NCBI GenBank assembly: GCA_040766885.1 | Contig: JAXGPP010000001.1 | Location: forward strand, 124,001-188,000 | Direction of reading: 5' to 3' | Length of the DNA: 64,000 nt | Origin: JAXGPP01 sp040766885 | Lineage (GTDB): Bacteria; Planctomycetota; Planctomycetia; Pirellulales; Thermoguttaceae | In this document: positions 8,033 through 17,604 of the stretch, in pieces | Layout: every line of letters begins with the position of its first letter | Numbering within the stretch: the stretch's first letter is position 1 | Program-made: the position numbers and the translations under genes | The notes under the pieces: model-generated | Databases searched by the model: none | What the model was told of the DNA's origin: nothing | Seen by the model: only the letters and a program-made list of their open reading frames with translations

Positions 8033-9661
8033 ATGCGTGCATTACTAATCGGAACAGCGGCCGTGGCTCTGACTGCGGCGATCAACGGGTGTTGCCGGCC
8101 GGCGTCAAACGGCGATTCGACTTCGACCGACGCCTCATTCGTGTACGAGGCGGTGGCCGGTCTTCCATCATCGATGGGCGGTGCGCCATCGCCGGGTGAG
8201 TTCGCTGCAGCCTCGCCCGAAGAGCGAGCCGGCGAGTTCAACACCGAGACCTACGACCGGATCTACGAGAACCCGTTCCTGCGGGTGCGCCACAATCCTC
8301 TGTCGACGTTTGCCATCGATGTCGATACGGCTTCCTATGCCAACGTGCGGCGGTTCTTACAGGAGGGACGCCTTCCCCCGCCCGATGCCGTTCGGATCGA
8401 GGAATTCCTCAACTACTTCACCTACTCCTACGAGCCGCCAGACGGTGAAGTGCCTTTCTCGGCCCACGTGGAACTCGGTCCTTGCCCGTGGAAGGCCAAG
8501 CACCGCCTGGCGCGGATTGGACTCAAAGGCAAGGAAACTACCGCTGAAGAGCGCCCGCCGGCCAATCTCGTGTTCTTGATTGATGTCTCCGGTTCGATGA
8601 ACCACCCGAAGAAACTGCCGTTGTTGAAAACGGCGATGCAAATGCTCGTCGACGAGTTGGAGGACCGCGACCGCGTGGCGATCGTCGTCTATGCCGGCGC
8701 ATCAGGTCTGGTGTTGCCACCCACGTCGTGCGAAGAGAAGGACAGGATCAGTAACGCAGTGCAGCGACTTCAGGCGGGCGGTTCGACCAATGGCGGGGAA
8801 GGAATCCGGCTTGCGTACCTCACCGCCAACGAACAACGCGATCCGGAGTGTATCACGCGGGTGATTCTCTGCACCGACGGCGACTTCAATGTCGGGGTCA
8901 CCAACGAGGGCGACCTCATCCGACTTGTCGAGAACGAGGCAGCCGGCGGCGTGTTTCTTACCGTCCTCGGGTTCGGCATGGGCAATTACAAGGATTCGAT
9001 GCTGGAGAAGCTTGCCGACAAGGGAAACGGCAATTATGGTTACATCGACTCGGGGGATGAGGCGAGAAAGCTGCTCGTCGAGCAACTCAGTGGAACGCTC
9101 GTGACGATAGCCAAGGATGTGAAAATCCAAGTAGATTTCAACCCGACTCAGGTTGCCGCCTATCGGCTTATCGGCTACGAGAACCGGCTGCTCAGAAACG
9201 AGGACTTTCGGGACGACGCCAAAGACGCTGGAGAAATCGGCGCCGGGCACACGGTCACGGCGCTCTATGAACTGGTGCCAGCGGGCGAGGAGATCGAGTT
9301 GTCCGACGCGCCTGAATCGAAGTACCAGAAGCCGACTGAGAACAGCTTTGCGGCGGAAAGCGATGAATGGCTGACGCTGCGGGTACGCTACAAGGAGCCG
9401 ACGGCTGGGACTTCACAAGAACTGGAGTTCGCCGCGGCCGACCGCGGAACCGTGCTGGAAGAGGCATCGGATGACTTCCGTTTTGCCGCTGCGGTTGCCG
9501 CCTTTGGCATGCTGCTCCGCAATTCTGAACATAAGGGGGATGCCGACTACGGACTTGTGGCCGATCTGGCGGAGTCTGGCCGCGGGGATGATCCTTCTCC
9601 GTACTGCGAGGAAATGGTACGTCTGGTCAAGACAGCGGAGGCTCTCGCCAGCCAGCCCTAG
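8033..9661 (+). CDS. YfbK-like von Willebrand A domain lipoprotein
   Basis: A 542-residue exported protein. Residues 1-20 are a signal peptide ending in INGC, a plausible lipobox. The N-terminal YfbK/DUF3520-type region includes the NPLSTFAIDVDTASYANVRRFL stretch. It is followed by a VWA domain with an intact metal-ion site: D184, S186 and S188 in DVSGSMN, plus the later GGSTNGGEGI loop. The C-terminal half (roughly 350-540) matches the DUF3520 extension. Members are envelope-associated proteins of unclear role. ATG 8033 follows GGAGG. Confidence 0.88.
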   Translation: MRALLIGTAAVALTAAINGCCRPASNGDSTSTDASFVYEAVAGLPSSMGGAPSPGEFAAASPEERAGEFNTETYDRIYENPFLRVRHNPLSTFAIDVDTASYANVRRFLQEGRLPPPDAVRIEEFLNYFTYSYEPPDGEVPFSAHVELGPCPWKAKHRLARIGLKGKETTAEERPPANLVFLIDVSGSMNHPKKLPLLKTAMQMLVDELEDRDRVAIVVYAGASGLVLPPTSCEEKDRISNAVQRLQAGGSTNGGEGIRLAYLTANEQRDPECITRVILCTDGDFNVGVTNEGDLIRLVENEAAGGVFLTVLGFGMGNYKDSMLEKLADKGNGNYGYIDSGDEARKLLVEQLSGTLVTIAKDVKIQVDFNPTQVAAYRLIGYENRLLRNEDFRDDAKDAGEIGAGHTVTALYELVPAGEEIELSDAPESKYQKPTENSFAAESDEWLTLRVRYKEPTAGTSQELEFAAADRGTVLEEASDDFRFAAAVAAFGMLLRNSEHKGDADYGLVADLAESGRGDDPSPYCEEMVRLVKTAEALASQP

Positions 9662-9877
9662 GCCGGCCGCCCGGATGCGTGCCGCGCGGCGTGGCAGTCC
9701 ACTGCGGTGTGGTTGCCCGGCACAAATGGCCTTCTTCGCCCTGCCAGGCGAAATTCGGCCTGTGGAAGGCAGGAATGGGCCGAGGTATTTCCTCCCGGGG
9801 AGTGGCCCGGTACACTAGGGAGCCTGGTGGCAGCAAGGGTTTTCGTGTTCCTTGTTCACACTCCTGGAGGTGCATCG

Positions 9878-10495
9878 ATGTCTCGACGCGTGATCCCGGC
9901 GGTTGTTCTCCTGATGCTCGTCTTGAGCACGGTTCTCCTTGCCCAGCAGACGAAGCAGAAGAAGGAGGCGGATCCAAACTTCATCCGCAAGCCTGATGTG
10001 ATCTTCGTTCCCACGCCCCAGCCGGTAGTCGACAAGATGCTCGAGTTGGCTGGTGTGACCAAGGATGACTTGCTTTACGACTTGGGCTGCGGCGACGGGA
10101 GGATCGTCGTCACTGCGGCGAAGAAGTATGGCTGCAAAACCGTGGGGTATGATATCAATCCCAAGCGGGTCAAGGCTTCTTTGAGCAACGTCAAAAAGAA
10201 CGATGTCGAACATCTGGCGAAGATCGAGCAGGCCGACATTTTTACGCTCGATCTCAGCCCGGCGAGCGTGATCACGCTCTACCTGCTGCCAGAGTTGAAT
10301 GTGAAGCTGATTCCGCAATTGGAGAAACTCAAGCCGGGTTCCCGGATCGTTTCGCACGATTTTGACATGCGTGGCGTCACTCCCGACAAGGTCGTGGAAC
10401 TGAACGAGGATGGAGAGTCGCACACGATCTATTTGTGGACGACGCCGCTGAAGAAGGCGAAATCCGAGTCGGACGCCGACAAGGCGGAACGTTGA
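9878..10495 (+). CDS. Exported class I SAM-dependent methyltransferase-like protein
   Basis: A 205-residue protein with a clear N-terminal signal or anchor (residues 4-22, VIPAVVLLMLVLSTVLLA). A Rossmann methyltransferase core follows: motif I DLGCGDGR at 68-75 and the acidic ribose-binding D92 in YDIN. PTPQPVVDKMLELAGV before motif I and SRIVSHDFDM near the end are typical of a small family seen in planctomycetes and cyanobacteria. Start ATG 9878 has CTGGAGG upstream; an in-frame start at 9707 lacks one. The oddity is that an SAM-fold enzyme appears to be exported. The substrate is unknown. Confidence 0.8.
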   Translation: MSRRVIPAVVLLMLVLSTVLLAQQTKQKKEADPNFIRKPDVIFVPTPQPVVDKMLELAGVTKDDLLYDLGCGDGRIVVTAAKKYGCKTVGYDINPKRVKASLSNVKKNDVEHLAKIEQADIFTLDLSPASVITLYLLPELNVKLIPQLEKLKPGSRIVSHDFDMRGVTPDKVVELNEDGESHTIYLWTTPLKKAKSESDADKAER

Positions 10496-10561
10496 ATAGT
10501 CGCCGCCGCGTATGACGACCGTTCCTTTCACTGAACGTGGGGTACTCGACGGGAGTGTCCG

Positions 10562-11788
10562 ATGATTGCAGGTTTCCGCGGAACATGTTTGTTCGGAGCA
10601 TTGCTGCTGGCGGTGGCATGTTCCGCGGAGGAACTGCTCGGCTTCCGCGTTCAGCTCGATGTGGCGAGGCAGGAGTTGGCGCCTGATTTCTGCTGGTTTC
10701 ATCCCCGTGTCGCGGCCATTCCCGGCGCCGGCCGCGAGGGCGGGCCGGCCGTGCTTATGACGCTGCAGAAACACCTTCGAGTCTCGGACTTCTATTCCGG
10801 TCTGTGGATGATGCAGACCGGCGATCTGGGCGCGAAGTGGGTCGGCCCGACCGAGATTGCCGCTTTGGGCTGGAGCCGCGGATCCGACGGCATCGTCGAG
10901 GCCGTTGCCGACGTGACGCCCGGCTGGCACGCGCCAAGCGGCAAGCTCATCGCGATCGGATGCAGCGTGCGCTATAGCCCCGAGGGACGGCAGCTTTCCG
11001 ATGTCGCGAAGTTCAGCCAAACGGCCTATGCGGTGTACGATCCGGCAAAGGATGCCTGGTCGCCCTGGCAGATCCTGGAGTTGCCGGACGTTCCGCGGTT
11101 CAATCTTGCCCGCAATGGCTGCGGGCAATGGCTGGTGGAAGAGGATGGGACAGTGCTTGTGCCCATCTACTTCGGCGAGACGGACCGCGCGCCCTTTTCG
11201 GCGACCGTTCTGCGGTGCGGATTTGATGGAACTCGGCTCGAGTATCGCGAGCACGGCACGGAACTTGCGCTGGCTGTGGTGCGTGGCCTCTGCGAACCAT
11301 CGATCGCGAAGTATCGGGGTAGGTATAACCTGACGATCCGCAACGACGAGCGGGGTTACGTGACGACGAGCGACGACGGGCTCAGATACCGGCCGATTAA
11401 GCCGTGGGTCTTCGACGACGGTGGGGAACTCGGGAGCTATAACACCCAGCAGCATTGGCTCGTGCACAGCGACGGGCTCTTTCTCGCGTACACGCGCCGC
11501 GGGGCCAACAACGACCATATCATGCGAAACCGCGCCCCGTTGTTCCTCGCCCAAGTCGATCCCGAGCGATTGTGCGTCATTCGCGCGACCGAGCAGGCGG
11601 TCGTTCCCGAACGCGGCGTGCCATTGGGAAACTTCGGCGCAGCCGCCATCAGTGTCGCCGAATCGTGGATTACCGATGCCGAATACATGGACTCGGCGGA
11701 CCGGAATCCCCGGGGGGCCGACGGCAGTGTCTTCGTGGCCCGGATCATCTGGTCGAAGCCCAACGCTCTGATTTCCGCCGCCCGATAG
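10562..11788 (+). CDS. Secreted sialidase-fold (BNR-like) protein
   Basis: A 408-residue protein with a signal peptide (about residues 1-21, FGALLLAVACSAEE). The body resembles the planctomycete exo-alpha-sialidase-like beta-propeller proteins: repeated blade-like segments and a degenerate Asp box in TTSDDGLRYRP. It lies upstream of, and in the same direction as, a fucosidase, so a role in handling host or algal glycans in the periplasm is likely. True sialidase activity is not established, because the full catalytic Arg triad cannot be assigned by eye. Confidence 0.7.
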   Translation: MIAGFRGTCLFGALLLAVACSAEELLGFRVQLDVARQELAPDFCWFHPRVAAIPGAGREGGPAVLMTLQKHLRVSDFYSGLWMMQTGDLGAKWVGPTEIAALGWSRGSDGIVEAVADVTPGWHAPSGKLIAIGCSVRYSPEGRQLSDVAKFSQTAYAVYDPAKDAWSPWQILELPDVPRFNLARNGCGQWLVEEDGTVLVPIYFGETDRAPFSATVLRCGFDGTRLEYREHGTELALAVVRGLCEPSIAKYRGRYNLTIRNDERGYVTTSDDGLRYRPIKPWVFDDGGELGSYNTQQHWLVHSDGLFLAYTRRGANNDHIMRNRAPLFLAQVDPERLCVIRATEQAVVPERGVPLGNFGAAAISVAESWITDAEYMDSADRNPRGADGSVFVARIIWSKPNALISAAR

Positions 11789-11950
11789 CCGCATTTCGGG
11801 CCACCGCTCCGTCGGCGGCGGATCCTGCTGCTGCAGGATGCGTCTCTCGGCCTGGTCTTCGAATCTCTCTCGCTGGGGGACCCCGCGACTGGCGGGCCCG
11901 CCGGCAAGCGATTATCATCCAAGGCTGAGCCGAAAGCCGGAGGATCGCTC

Positions 11951-13654
11951 ATGAACGCTGAGAGCACGCTCGCCCGCGCCTTTGTGCTGCTTTGTGCCCT
12001 GGCGGCGACGGGCACCACTAACGCCGCAGAATCGGAGAAGCCGCCCAATGCGGAACGCATGGCTTGGTGGCGCGATGCGCGGTTTGGGATGTTCATCCAC
12101 TGGGGGCCCGTAAGCCTCAAGGGAACCGAGATCGGCTGGTCGCGAGGCGCCCAGATACCGATCGAGGAGTACGACAACCTCTACCGGGAATTTAATCCGA
12201 CCCAGTTCGATGCCGACGAATGGGTGCGCGTCGCCAGGGACGCCGGCATGAAATACGTGGTGTTTACCACAAAGCACCACGACGGCTTCTGCATGTTCGA
12301 TACGCAGAAAACCGATTTCAGCATCATGCGCTCGCCGTTTGCGCGCGATGTGGTCAAGGAGTTGTCCGAGGCCTGCCGCCGCCAGGGACTGGAGTTCGGT
12401 ACTTACCATTCGGTATGCGATTGGCACCACCCGGATTTTCCCCGCGGCAGCCCGGGTGGCAAGACGCTCAAGCCGAATCCGAACCTCGATCGTTATGAAC
12501 AATACCTCCGCGCCCAGGTGGAGGAACTGATCAGGAAATACGGCCCGCTCTTGATCATGTGGTTCGACGTGCCGCAGGAATTCGATGCTCGCCGGGGTCA
12601 AGGCGTTGTCGACTTCACGCGGTCGCTCCAGCCGGACATCATCATCAACAACCGCTGTGCCGTGCCGGCCGATTATGATACGCCGGAGCAGCGTGTCGGC
12701 GGGTTCAACCGTCAGCGGCCGTGGGAGACGTGCATGACGATCGCCAACCAGTGGGCGTGGAAGCCCGGCGATCCCTCGAAAACCCTCACTCAGTGCCTGC
12801 AGACATTGTTGCGAACTGTGGGAGGTGACGGCAATCTCCTATTCAACGTCGGACCGATGCCGGACGGCCGCATCGAGCCGGAACAAGTTGCGCGACTCCG
12901 GGAAATGGGCGACTGGCTAAAGAAGTACGGTGAAGCCGTTTATGGCACGCGCGGCGGCCCCTTCAAGCCGGGTCCGTGGGGCGCATCGACCTGCCGCGAT
13001 AACCAGATCTACCTCGCGGTGATGAAGTGGCCGGCCGAAGGGCCGCTCGTGTTGCCGCCGATTCCGCAGCGAATCGTCGGGAGTTCGGTGCTCACCGGAG
13101 GCTCTCTCAAGTTGAGCCAGATTGAGGCCGGCATGGCGGTGTCTGTCGCGCCTCAGGACCGCCAGGAGATCGCCACCGTCGTTCGCCTGACGGTCGATGG
13201 CGTGGCGTACGACATTCCACCAGTAGCCGTAGCCGCTGGCGACGTCTTGTCGTGCCAGAAGCCGGCGCTCGCATCGAACGTATTTCAAGGTCAGGTCGAC
13301 CATTATGGGCCAGCGATGGCTCTGGACGACGATCCCGGAACACGATGGGCCACCGATGCCGGCACTCATTCCGCGTGGATCGAAGTCGATCTTGGCCGCG
13401 CGGAGAGGATTTCCCGCGTGGTCATTGATGAGGCATACGAGGGCCGAGTTCGCAGGTTCGAACTCCGATACAAGGTTGGCGAGACCTGGCAGGCGATTTT
13501 CGCCGCGGACCAGATCGGCCGCGATTTTACCCGTACCTTTCCCCCGGTCGAGGCGCGCCACGTCCGCCTTGAAATTCTTGAAGCGACCGAGGGGCCGACA
13601 ATTTGGGAATTCCAGCTCTTTCGGGCTGCGGCAACGGAACGTGAGAGCAACTAA
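11951..13654 (+). CDS. Secreted alpha-L-fucosidase (GH29) with F5/8-type C domain
   Basis: A 567-residue protein. Residues 1-26 are a signal peptide; the GH29 TIM barrel follows with MAWWRDARFGMFIHWGP near residue 37, YVVFTTKHHDGFCMFD near 102 and the nucleophile D206 in LIMWFDVP. LFNVGPMPDGRI marks the end of the barrel. The C-terminal 130 residues form a discoidin (F5/8 type C) carbohydrate-binding domain, with ALDDDPGTRWATD and WIEVDLG as anchors. It removes alpha-L-fucose from glycans in the periplasm or outside the cell. ATG 11951 follows GGAGGATCGCTC. The next gene starts 15 nt later, suggesting an operon. Confidence 0.92.
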   Translation: MNAESTLARAFVLLCALAATGTTNAAESEKPPNAERMAWWRDARFGMFIHWGPVSLKGTEIGWSRGAQIPIEEYDNLYREFNPTQFDADEWVRVARDAGMKYVVFTTKHHDGFCMFDTQKTDFSIMRSPFARDVVKELSEACRRQGLEFGTYHSVCDWHHPDFPRGSPGGKTLKPNPNLDRYEQYLRAQVEELIRKYGPLLIMWFDVPQEFDARRGQGVVDFTRSLQPDIIINNRCAVPADYDTPEQRVGGFNRQRPWETCMTIANQWAWKPGDPSKTLTQCLQTLLRTVGGDGNLLFNVGPMPDGRIEPEQVARLREMGDWLKKYGEAVYGTRGGPFKPGPWGASTCRDNQIYLAVMKWPAEGPLVLPPIPQRIVGSSVLTGGSLKLSQIEAGMAVSVAPQDRQEIATVVRLTVDGVAYDIPPVAVAAGDVLSCQKPALASNVFQGQVDHYGPAMALDDDPGTRWATDAGTHSAWIEVDLGRAERISRVVIDEAYEGRVRRFELRYKVGETWQAIFAADQIGRDFTRTFPPVEARHVRLEILEATEGPTIWEFQLFRAAATERESN

Positions 13655-13669
13655 CTTCAGGAGATTGAT

Positions 13670-14818
13670 ATGCAACGCATGGGGATGGCGGCAGCGGCGA
13701 TGATATTGATGATTTCCGGCGCAGAAGCAGCCGACGAAGCGACTGGTGTGTCGAAGATCTATCGGGCGCTCAAATGCCCTGCCCCGTTGGCGGCGAGCAC
13801 CTGGGCCATTACGGATCGCGATGGAGGCAATCGGCCAGTCGAGCCGTACCTTTCGTCATTGGGTCAAGGCGAGTCGGGGCGGGGAACCGTCGTCTCTCCT
13901 CCGTTCACCATAAACTCCGACACGATCACGTTCACCCTCTGCGGTCACGACGGCATGGGAGGGGGACGCGGAGAAAACTTCCTCGCGCTGGTCGACCTGC
14001 GCAAAGGAAGGACGCTGGAGAAGACTCCCGCACCGGGTAACGATGCCATGCAGACGCTCTCCTGGGACGTAAGCCGACTGAAGGGGACTGAGGTCCGCAT
14101 CGAAGCCCACGACGGCAATGCCGAGGGCGCCTATGCCTGGTTCGGTATCGGCCGGATCGACGCAGGCGAGTCGCTCCAGGTAGATTTTAGTCAGGGTTTG
14201 CCCGAGGGCTGGCAGACGGAGGGGCCTCCGATGAGTCTGCGCCCGGAGGTGGTTTCCGGCGGTCTTCCGTTCCGGCGATATGCGAATATCTATACGCTCA
14301 TGCCACGTGGAAAGACTGCCGAGATACCGTGCGGCTTCGCGGCCAAACGGCTGTTCGTGCTCGGCGGCACGGTCGCCGGTGGAAAGCTGCTCGACGAGTG
14401 CGGAGCGATTGAGATTCTCTACGCGGGAGGGCTCCAAGAGACGATTCCGCTCGTCGTGGGTTTCACACTCGACGCCCAGTACAAGCAGTTCCGTCCCACG
14501 CCTGCCTTGCGGCTACATCCCACCGCGGATCCCTTTCAGCATTACTTCGTGATTAAGTGCCGCGACACGGTCATCGAGAAGATTCGGCTCGTGCCCCACC
14601 CGGATGCAGGAAACCTGCCCCAGATCACGGCGATCACCTGTGAGACGGATGCGGCGGCAGAGACGCTGGATGAACTGCCCGACGCACAACCGGCGGCCGA
14701 TGAGAAGGCATGGATCTTGAAGAACGCCATCACCGCAGAAGGCCTCACAATCGAGAAGGTCCGACAAGAGGTTCAGCGCGGCAACAAGGCAGCGCCGGCG
14801 GATTCGCGAGCAAAATAG
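13670..14818 (+). CDS. Secreted protein of unknown function
   Basis: A 382-residue protein with a signal peptide (cleavage near residues 19-21, GAEAADE). The N-terminal half has a jelly-roll-like pattern (GTVVSPPFTINSDTITFTLCGHDG, ALVDLRKGRTL). This resembles the non-catalytic segments near GH32-type and other carbohydrate-binding proteins, but I cannot assign a family. It has a Shine-Dalgarno (CAGGAG) and lies 15 nt after the fucosidase, so it is probably cotranscribed and may bind carbohydrate. Confidence 0.55.
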   Translation: MQRMGMAAAAMILMISGAEAADEATGVSKIYRALKCPAPLAASTWAITDRDGGNRPVEPYLSSLGQGESGRGTVVSPPFTINSDTITFTLCGHDGMGGGRGENFLALVDLRKGRTLEKTPAPGNDAMQTLSWDVSRLKGTEVRIEAHDGNAEGAYAWFGIGRIDAGESLQVDFSQGLPEGWQTEGPPMSLRPEVVSGGLPFRRYANIYTLMPRGKTAEIPCGFAAKRLFVLGGTVAGGKLLDECGAIEILYAGGLQETIPLVVGFTLDAQYKQFRPTPALRLHPTADPFQHYFVIKCRDTVIEKIRLVPHPDAGNLPQITAITCETDAAAETLDELPDAQPAADEKAWILKNAITAEGLTIEKVRQEVQRGNKAAPADSRAK

Positions 14819-14854
14819 GCTCCACGCCCCTGGCGGATTCTCGGTGATGTCCGT

Positions 14855-14880
14855 GGCCGGAAGCCGCGACGCGCGGCGGC
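14855..14880. terminator. GC-rich hairpin between convergent genes
   Basis: Between the convergent ends at 14818 and 14894 lies GCCGCG-ACG-CGCGGC flanked by GGCC on both sides, able to form a stable stem. There is no T-run on either side, so it could serve as a weak or bidirectional transcription barrier rather than a classical terminator. Confidence 0.35.
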
Positions 14881-14893
14881 CGGGCGATTACTT

Positions 14894-16624
14894 CTACTTC
14901 GGCGCGATCTTGAAGGCCACGTCGTTGCCGATGTGCGAGGCGTGGCCGCCAGTCGTGCGGAGTTCGGGTACCGTCACAGTGAGCTTGCCATCGCGGCAGT
15001 CGATCGACTGCGGTTCGAGGTAGCGGCCGCGCCAGGTCTGGTAAAGCCGCACTTCGTACGCGCCATCGGCAAGCCCGGCAAGTGTAAACGACTCGTTCGC
15101 CACGCTCGTGTCGGGACGGACCACCCAACCGAAGATCAACCGGTCGCTCTTCATCGCCCAGGCATCGCACGATTCGGCGGAAATCTCGGCCGGAACGAAA
15201 TCCGAACCGGCGAAATCGATGTCCGAAACGAAGCGCGAGAAGTGGAGCATCTGGTTGGTGACAACGCTGTCGTTGAGCCAGTCGGACCAGGCCCACCAGA
15301 AGGGTGTCGCCGAGAGGCCATTGGCCAGGCTCACCCACAGGGCATTGTGGTACATCGCGAGATAGCCGGGCATGCCCGGTTCGTAATAGGTGTGGTCCCA
15401 CCCGCACTCACCGACCATCGCCGGCTTTTGGAAGCCGCTCCACAAAGCCTGAGTCTGCGCCGCATAGTTGCGGTAGCTGTAGCGGAGCGGGCTCTCTTCC
15501 GTGGCGAGCACCTTGCCGCTCTTGGGCATCGGGTGTCCCTGCGCCTCGTAGATTTCGCGGGCGGCGACGTCGAAGATCTCGTACCCTTCGGGCCACCACT
15601 GGCCAATGCCCCCGCTCTGCGTGCCGGTTGTCGGGCGACCGTAGGGATCGTGTTCGCCGAAGTAGGCATCGACCTTGCGGCACCACTCCTCGGCGACGGC
15701 GTGGTCACCTTCGGTCCATCCTTCGGTGCCGTTGATCTCGTCGACCACGAACCACAGGAACAATGCGCGGCTATACCCCCAGCGGGCAATGATGTAGCGG
15801 TAGAGCTTCTCCTGGTACTTCCAGCCTTCCTCGCTGCCGAAGAACCCGGCCGCGTCGGTCACCAGGCGGTAGGGATTGTTGCGATAGCGGGCATTGCCGC
15901 CGCCCCAGACGGCCTCGGAGATGTAGGAATGGAACCACAGGTTCCAACTGATGTGCATGTCGCGGGCTTCGCACCACTGGAAGAGCTGATCCATCCGCCC
16001 GCAACGGTTCTCGTCGTATCGCCCAAGACCCGAGCCCATTGTCTCCAGCGGCGTCGGGAAGTAACTGATGAAATTCGCGCCGCGGGCCCTGAGTTCGTCG
16101 AGACTGGCCTCGGTGATCTGCCCTTGGCCGAATCGCTCGTAGCTGTCGTTGTGCCAAAGCCCGACACCGTAGAACGACGTGCCATCGCTGTATCGAAGGT
16201 AGCGCTGGTTGGGCGCAATGCCGATAAAGCCGTGGTGAGTCGACTCGACGGCTGCGAATTCACCCGGTCGACCTTCGGCCGTTCCGTTGCGGTCCTTGAC
16301 CTTGACTACGTAACGCCAAGTGCCGAGTTCGGTCGGCGCGAAGCGGACCATCCACAGGCTCGACCAGCTTGACGGATTGTAGAAGCCCCAGATCGTGGTC
16401 ATCTTACCGGAAGGCGCAGTGAACTCGGACCACAGGTCGATATCGTCCGGATCGAACGGGTTTTCGAAGGTCGCGCGGAGATCGATCGAAAGCTCGAACT
16501 TGTCGTAGAGCCCGACGGTCGCGGTCTCGGACCGGGCTGACAGCACGGCGGGTGCGTCGGCTGCGGAGGCCGAGGCCGTGAACAGGACAATCGCGGGCAG
16601 CTGGATGCTCAAAATGCGGATCAT
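14894..16624 (-). CDS. DUF5060/DUF4038-type secreted glycoside hydrolase
   Basis: A 576-residue protein with a signal peptide (residues 1-21, IQLPAIVLFTASASAAD). An N-terminal beta-sandwich resembling DUF5060 (IDLWSEFTAPSGKMTTIWGFY) is followed by a TIM barrel of the DUF4038/apiosidase-like type. Candidate acidic catalytic residues sit in WFVVDEING and MVGECGWDHTYY at strand ends; a small C-terminal beta domain ends the protein. ATG 16624 was chosen because the signal peptide starts there; the frame is open to 16924. It is divergent from the pseudogene to its right. Substrate is uncertain. Confidence 0.75.
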   Translation of the reverse strand: MIRILSIQLPAIVLFTASASAADAPAVLSARSETATVGLYDKFELSIDLRATFENPFDPDDIDLWSEFTAPSGKMTTIWGFYNPSSWSSLWMVRFAPTELGTWRYVVKVKDRNGTAEGRPGEFAAVESTHHGFIGIAPNQRYLRYSDGTSFYGVGLWHNDSYERFGQGQITEASLDELRARGANFISYFPTPLETMGSGLGRYDENRCGRMDQLFQWCEARDMHISWNLWFHSYISEAVWGGGNARYRNNPYRLVTDAAGFFGSEEGWKYQEKLYRYIIARWGYSRALFLWFVVDEINGTEGWTEGDHAVAEEWCRKVDAYFGEHDPYGRPTTGTQSGGIGQWWPEGYEIFDVAAREIYEAQGHPMPKSGKVLATEESPLRYSYRNYAAQTQALWSGFQKPAMVGECGWDHTYYEPGMPGYLAMYHNALWVSLANGLSATPFWWAWSDWLNDSVVTNQMLHFSRFVSDIDFAGSDFVPAEISAESCDAWAMKSDRLIFGWVVRPDTSVANESFTLAGLADGAYEVRLYQTWRGRYLEPQSIDCRDGKLTVTVPELRTTGGHASHIGNDVAFKIAPK

Positions 16625-16798
16625 CGGAAGGCCCTTGTCTTCGGTGAGCGGTGAGACAGGACAGCGCGGACGGCCGGCATATCCGCACCGTCCGCCGAAT
16701 ATCGTGCCACGTGGGCAAGCGGCAGTCAATCGCCACCGCTTCGCACGCGCTCCGGATATGTCGATGGTCGGGCCCAAAGCAACCTCTGGCTCCCGCGG

Positions 16799-17557
16799 GT
16801 GTCTGGGATTGTGAAGTTGCGACGGAGCGAAATCGGGAAGGAGGCGTTCCGAACAGCAGCGGAATGTCGGATCGACGGGACGGGAAACCTGTGGCGACGA
16901 GCAAGACTCGGTGCGAGTTCCCATAGGGTGTTCCGAGTGCCGGGTGATGAGAGCTTGACAGATCCCCCACGCGCGCTAGATTGGCGCCAAGTACGAATCT
17001 ACCCGGACGACGTCGCGTTCGACGCGCACGATCCGGACACATCCTTCCTCGTCTCGCAGATGGCGAGGGCATGCGTGCTGGTTCAGCCCGCCCGCCCACA
17101 GTACGACGCGCGGGACAATTTGGAGTTCTATCACAATGTGCCGATGGTCGAAAGCGTGCTCTATACCCAACAGGTGCGGGACGTGGTGAGCGAAGACGAT
17201 TTCTGAACCGCGCACATCCTTGGCGTCTACGAGGGAGATGACAACAAAGATTACGATGCTCAGACGGCGTGGCACATCGGCGAGGCGGACGGGCCTGTGC
17301 TCATCTTCGAGGAGGTGATACGCGATTTGAGCGTGTCGACGAGCCGGGACCAAGGTATGATCGAGCGACACATAGTGCTCCACGAAGTCCTGCACCGTTT
17401 CTTAGGTCCGCGTACCATGAACGGTAGTAGCCTTCTTACGGACTGGGGCAACATGGACCCGTGGACTGCCGTTCTCGGGGACGACGCTGCCAACACTCTT
17501 TCGCGTTTGCAGCTTCGTAATGTTCAATACAAGGATGCAATACATCCCGACCTGTGA
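16799..17557 (+). pseudogene. Metalloprotease-like gene interrupted by an in-frame TGA
   Basis: One continuous reading frame is broken only by TGA at 17204-17206. Before it the protein reads ...VVSEDDF and after it TAHILGVYEGDDNKDYD..., in the same frame and style. The downstream half has a zinc-protease motif, HIVLHEVLHRFLG at about 17371-17409. A TGG (Trp) to TGA change at base 17206 would restore the frame, giving DDFWTAHILG. The third metzincin-type His after HExxH is not obvious. The N-terminus is poorly defined, and convincing protein-like sequence starts near 16955. Alternatives are a sequencing or assembly error, or stop-codon readthrough. Codon use is less GC-biased than in neighbours. 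Confidence 0.6.
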
Positions 17558-17604
17558 TAGTCTGCGAAGATGCGCACTCCGAATGTTGGGAGGGGAATCG
17601 AGGA

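Noticed and set aside
9815..11794. 659-codon minus-strand frame opposite the methyltransferase and sialidase-like genes
   Set aside because: It covers two real plus-strand genes and their gap, and has no recognisable domain or start context.
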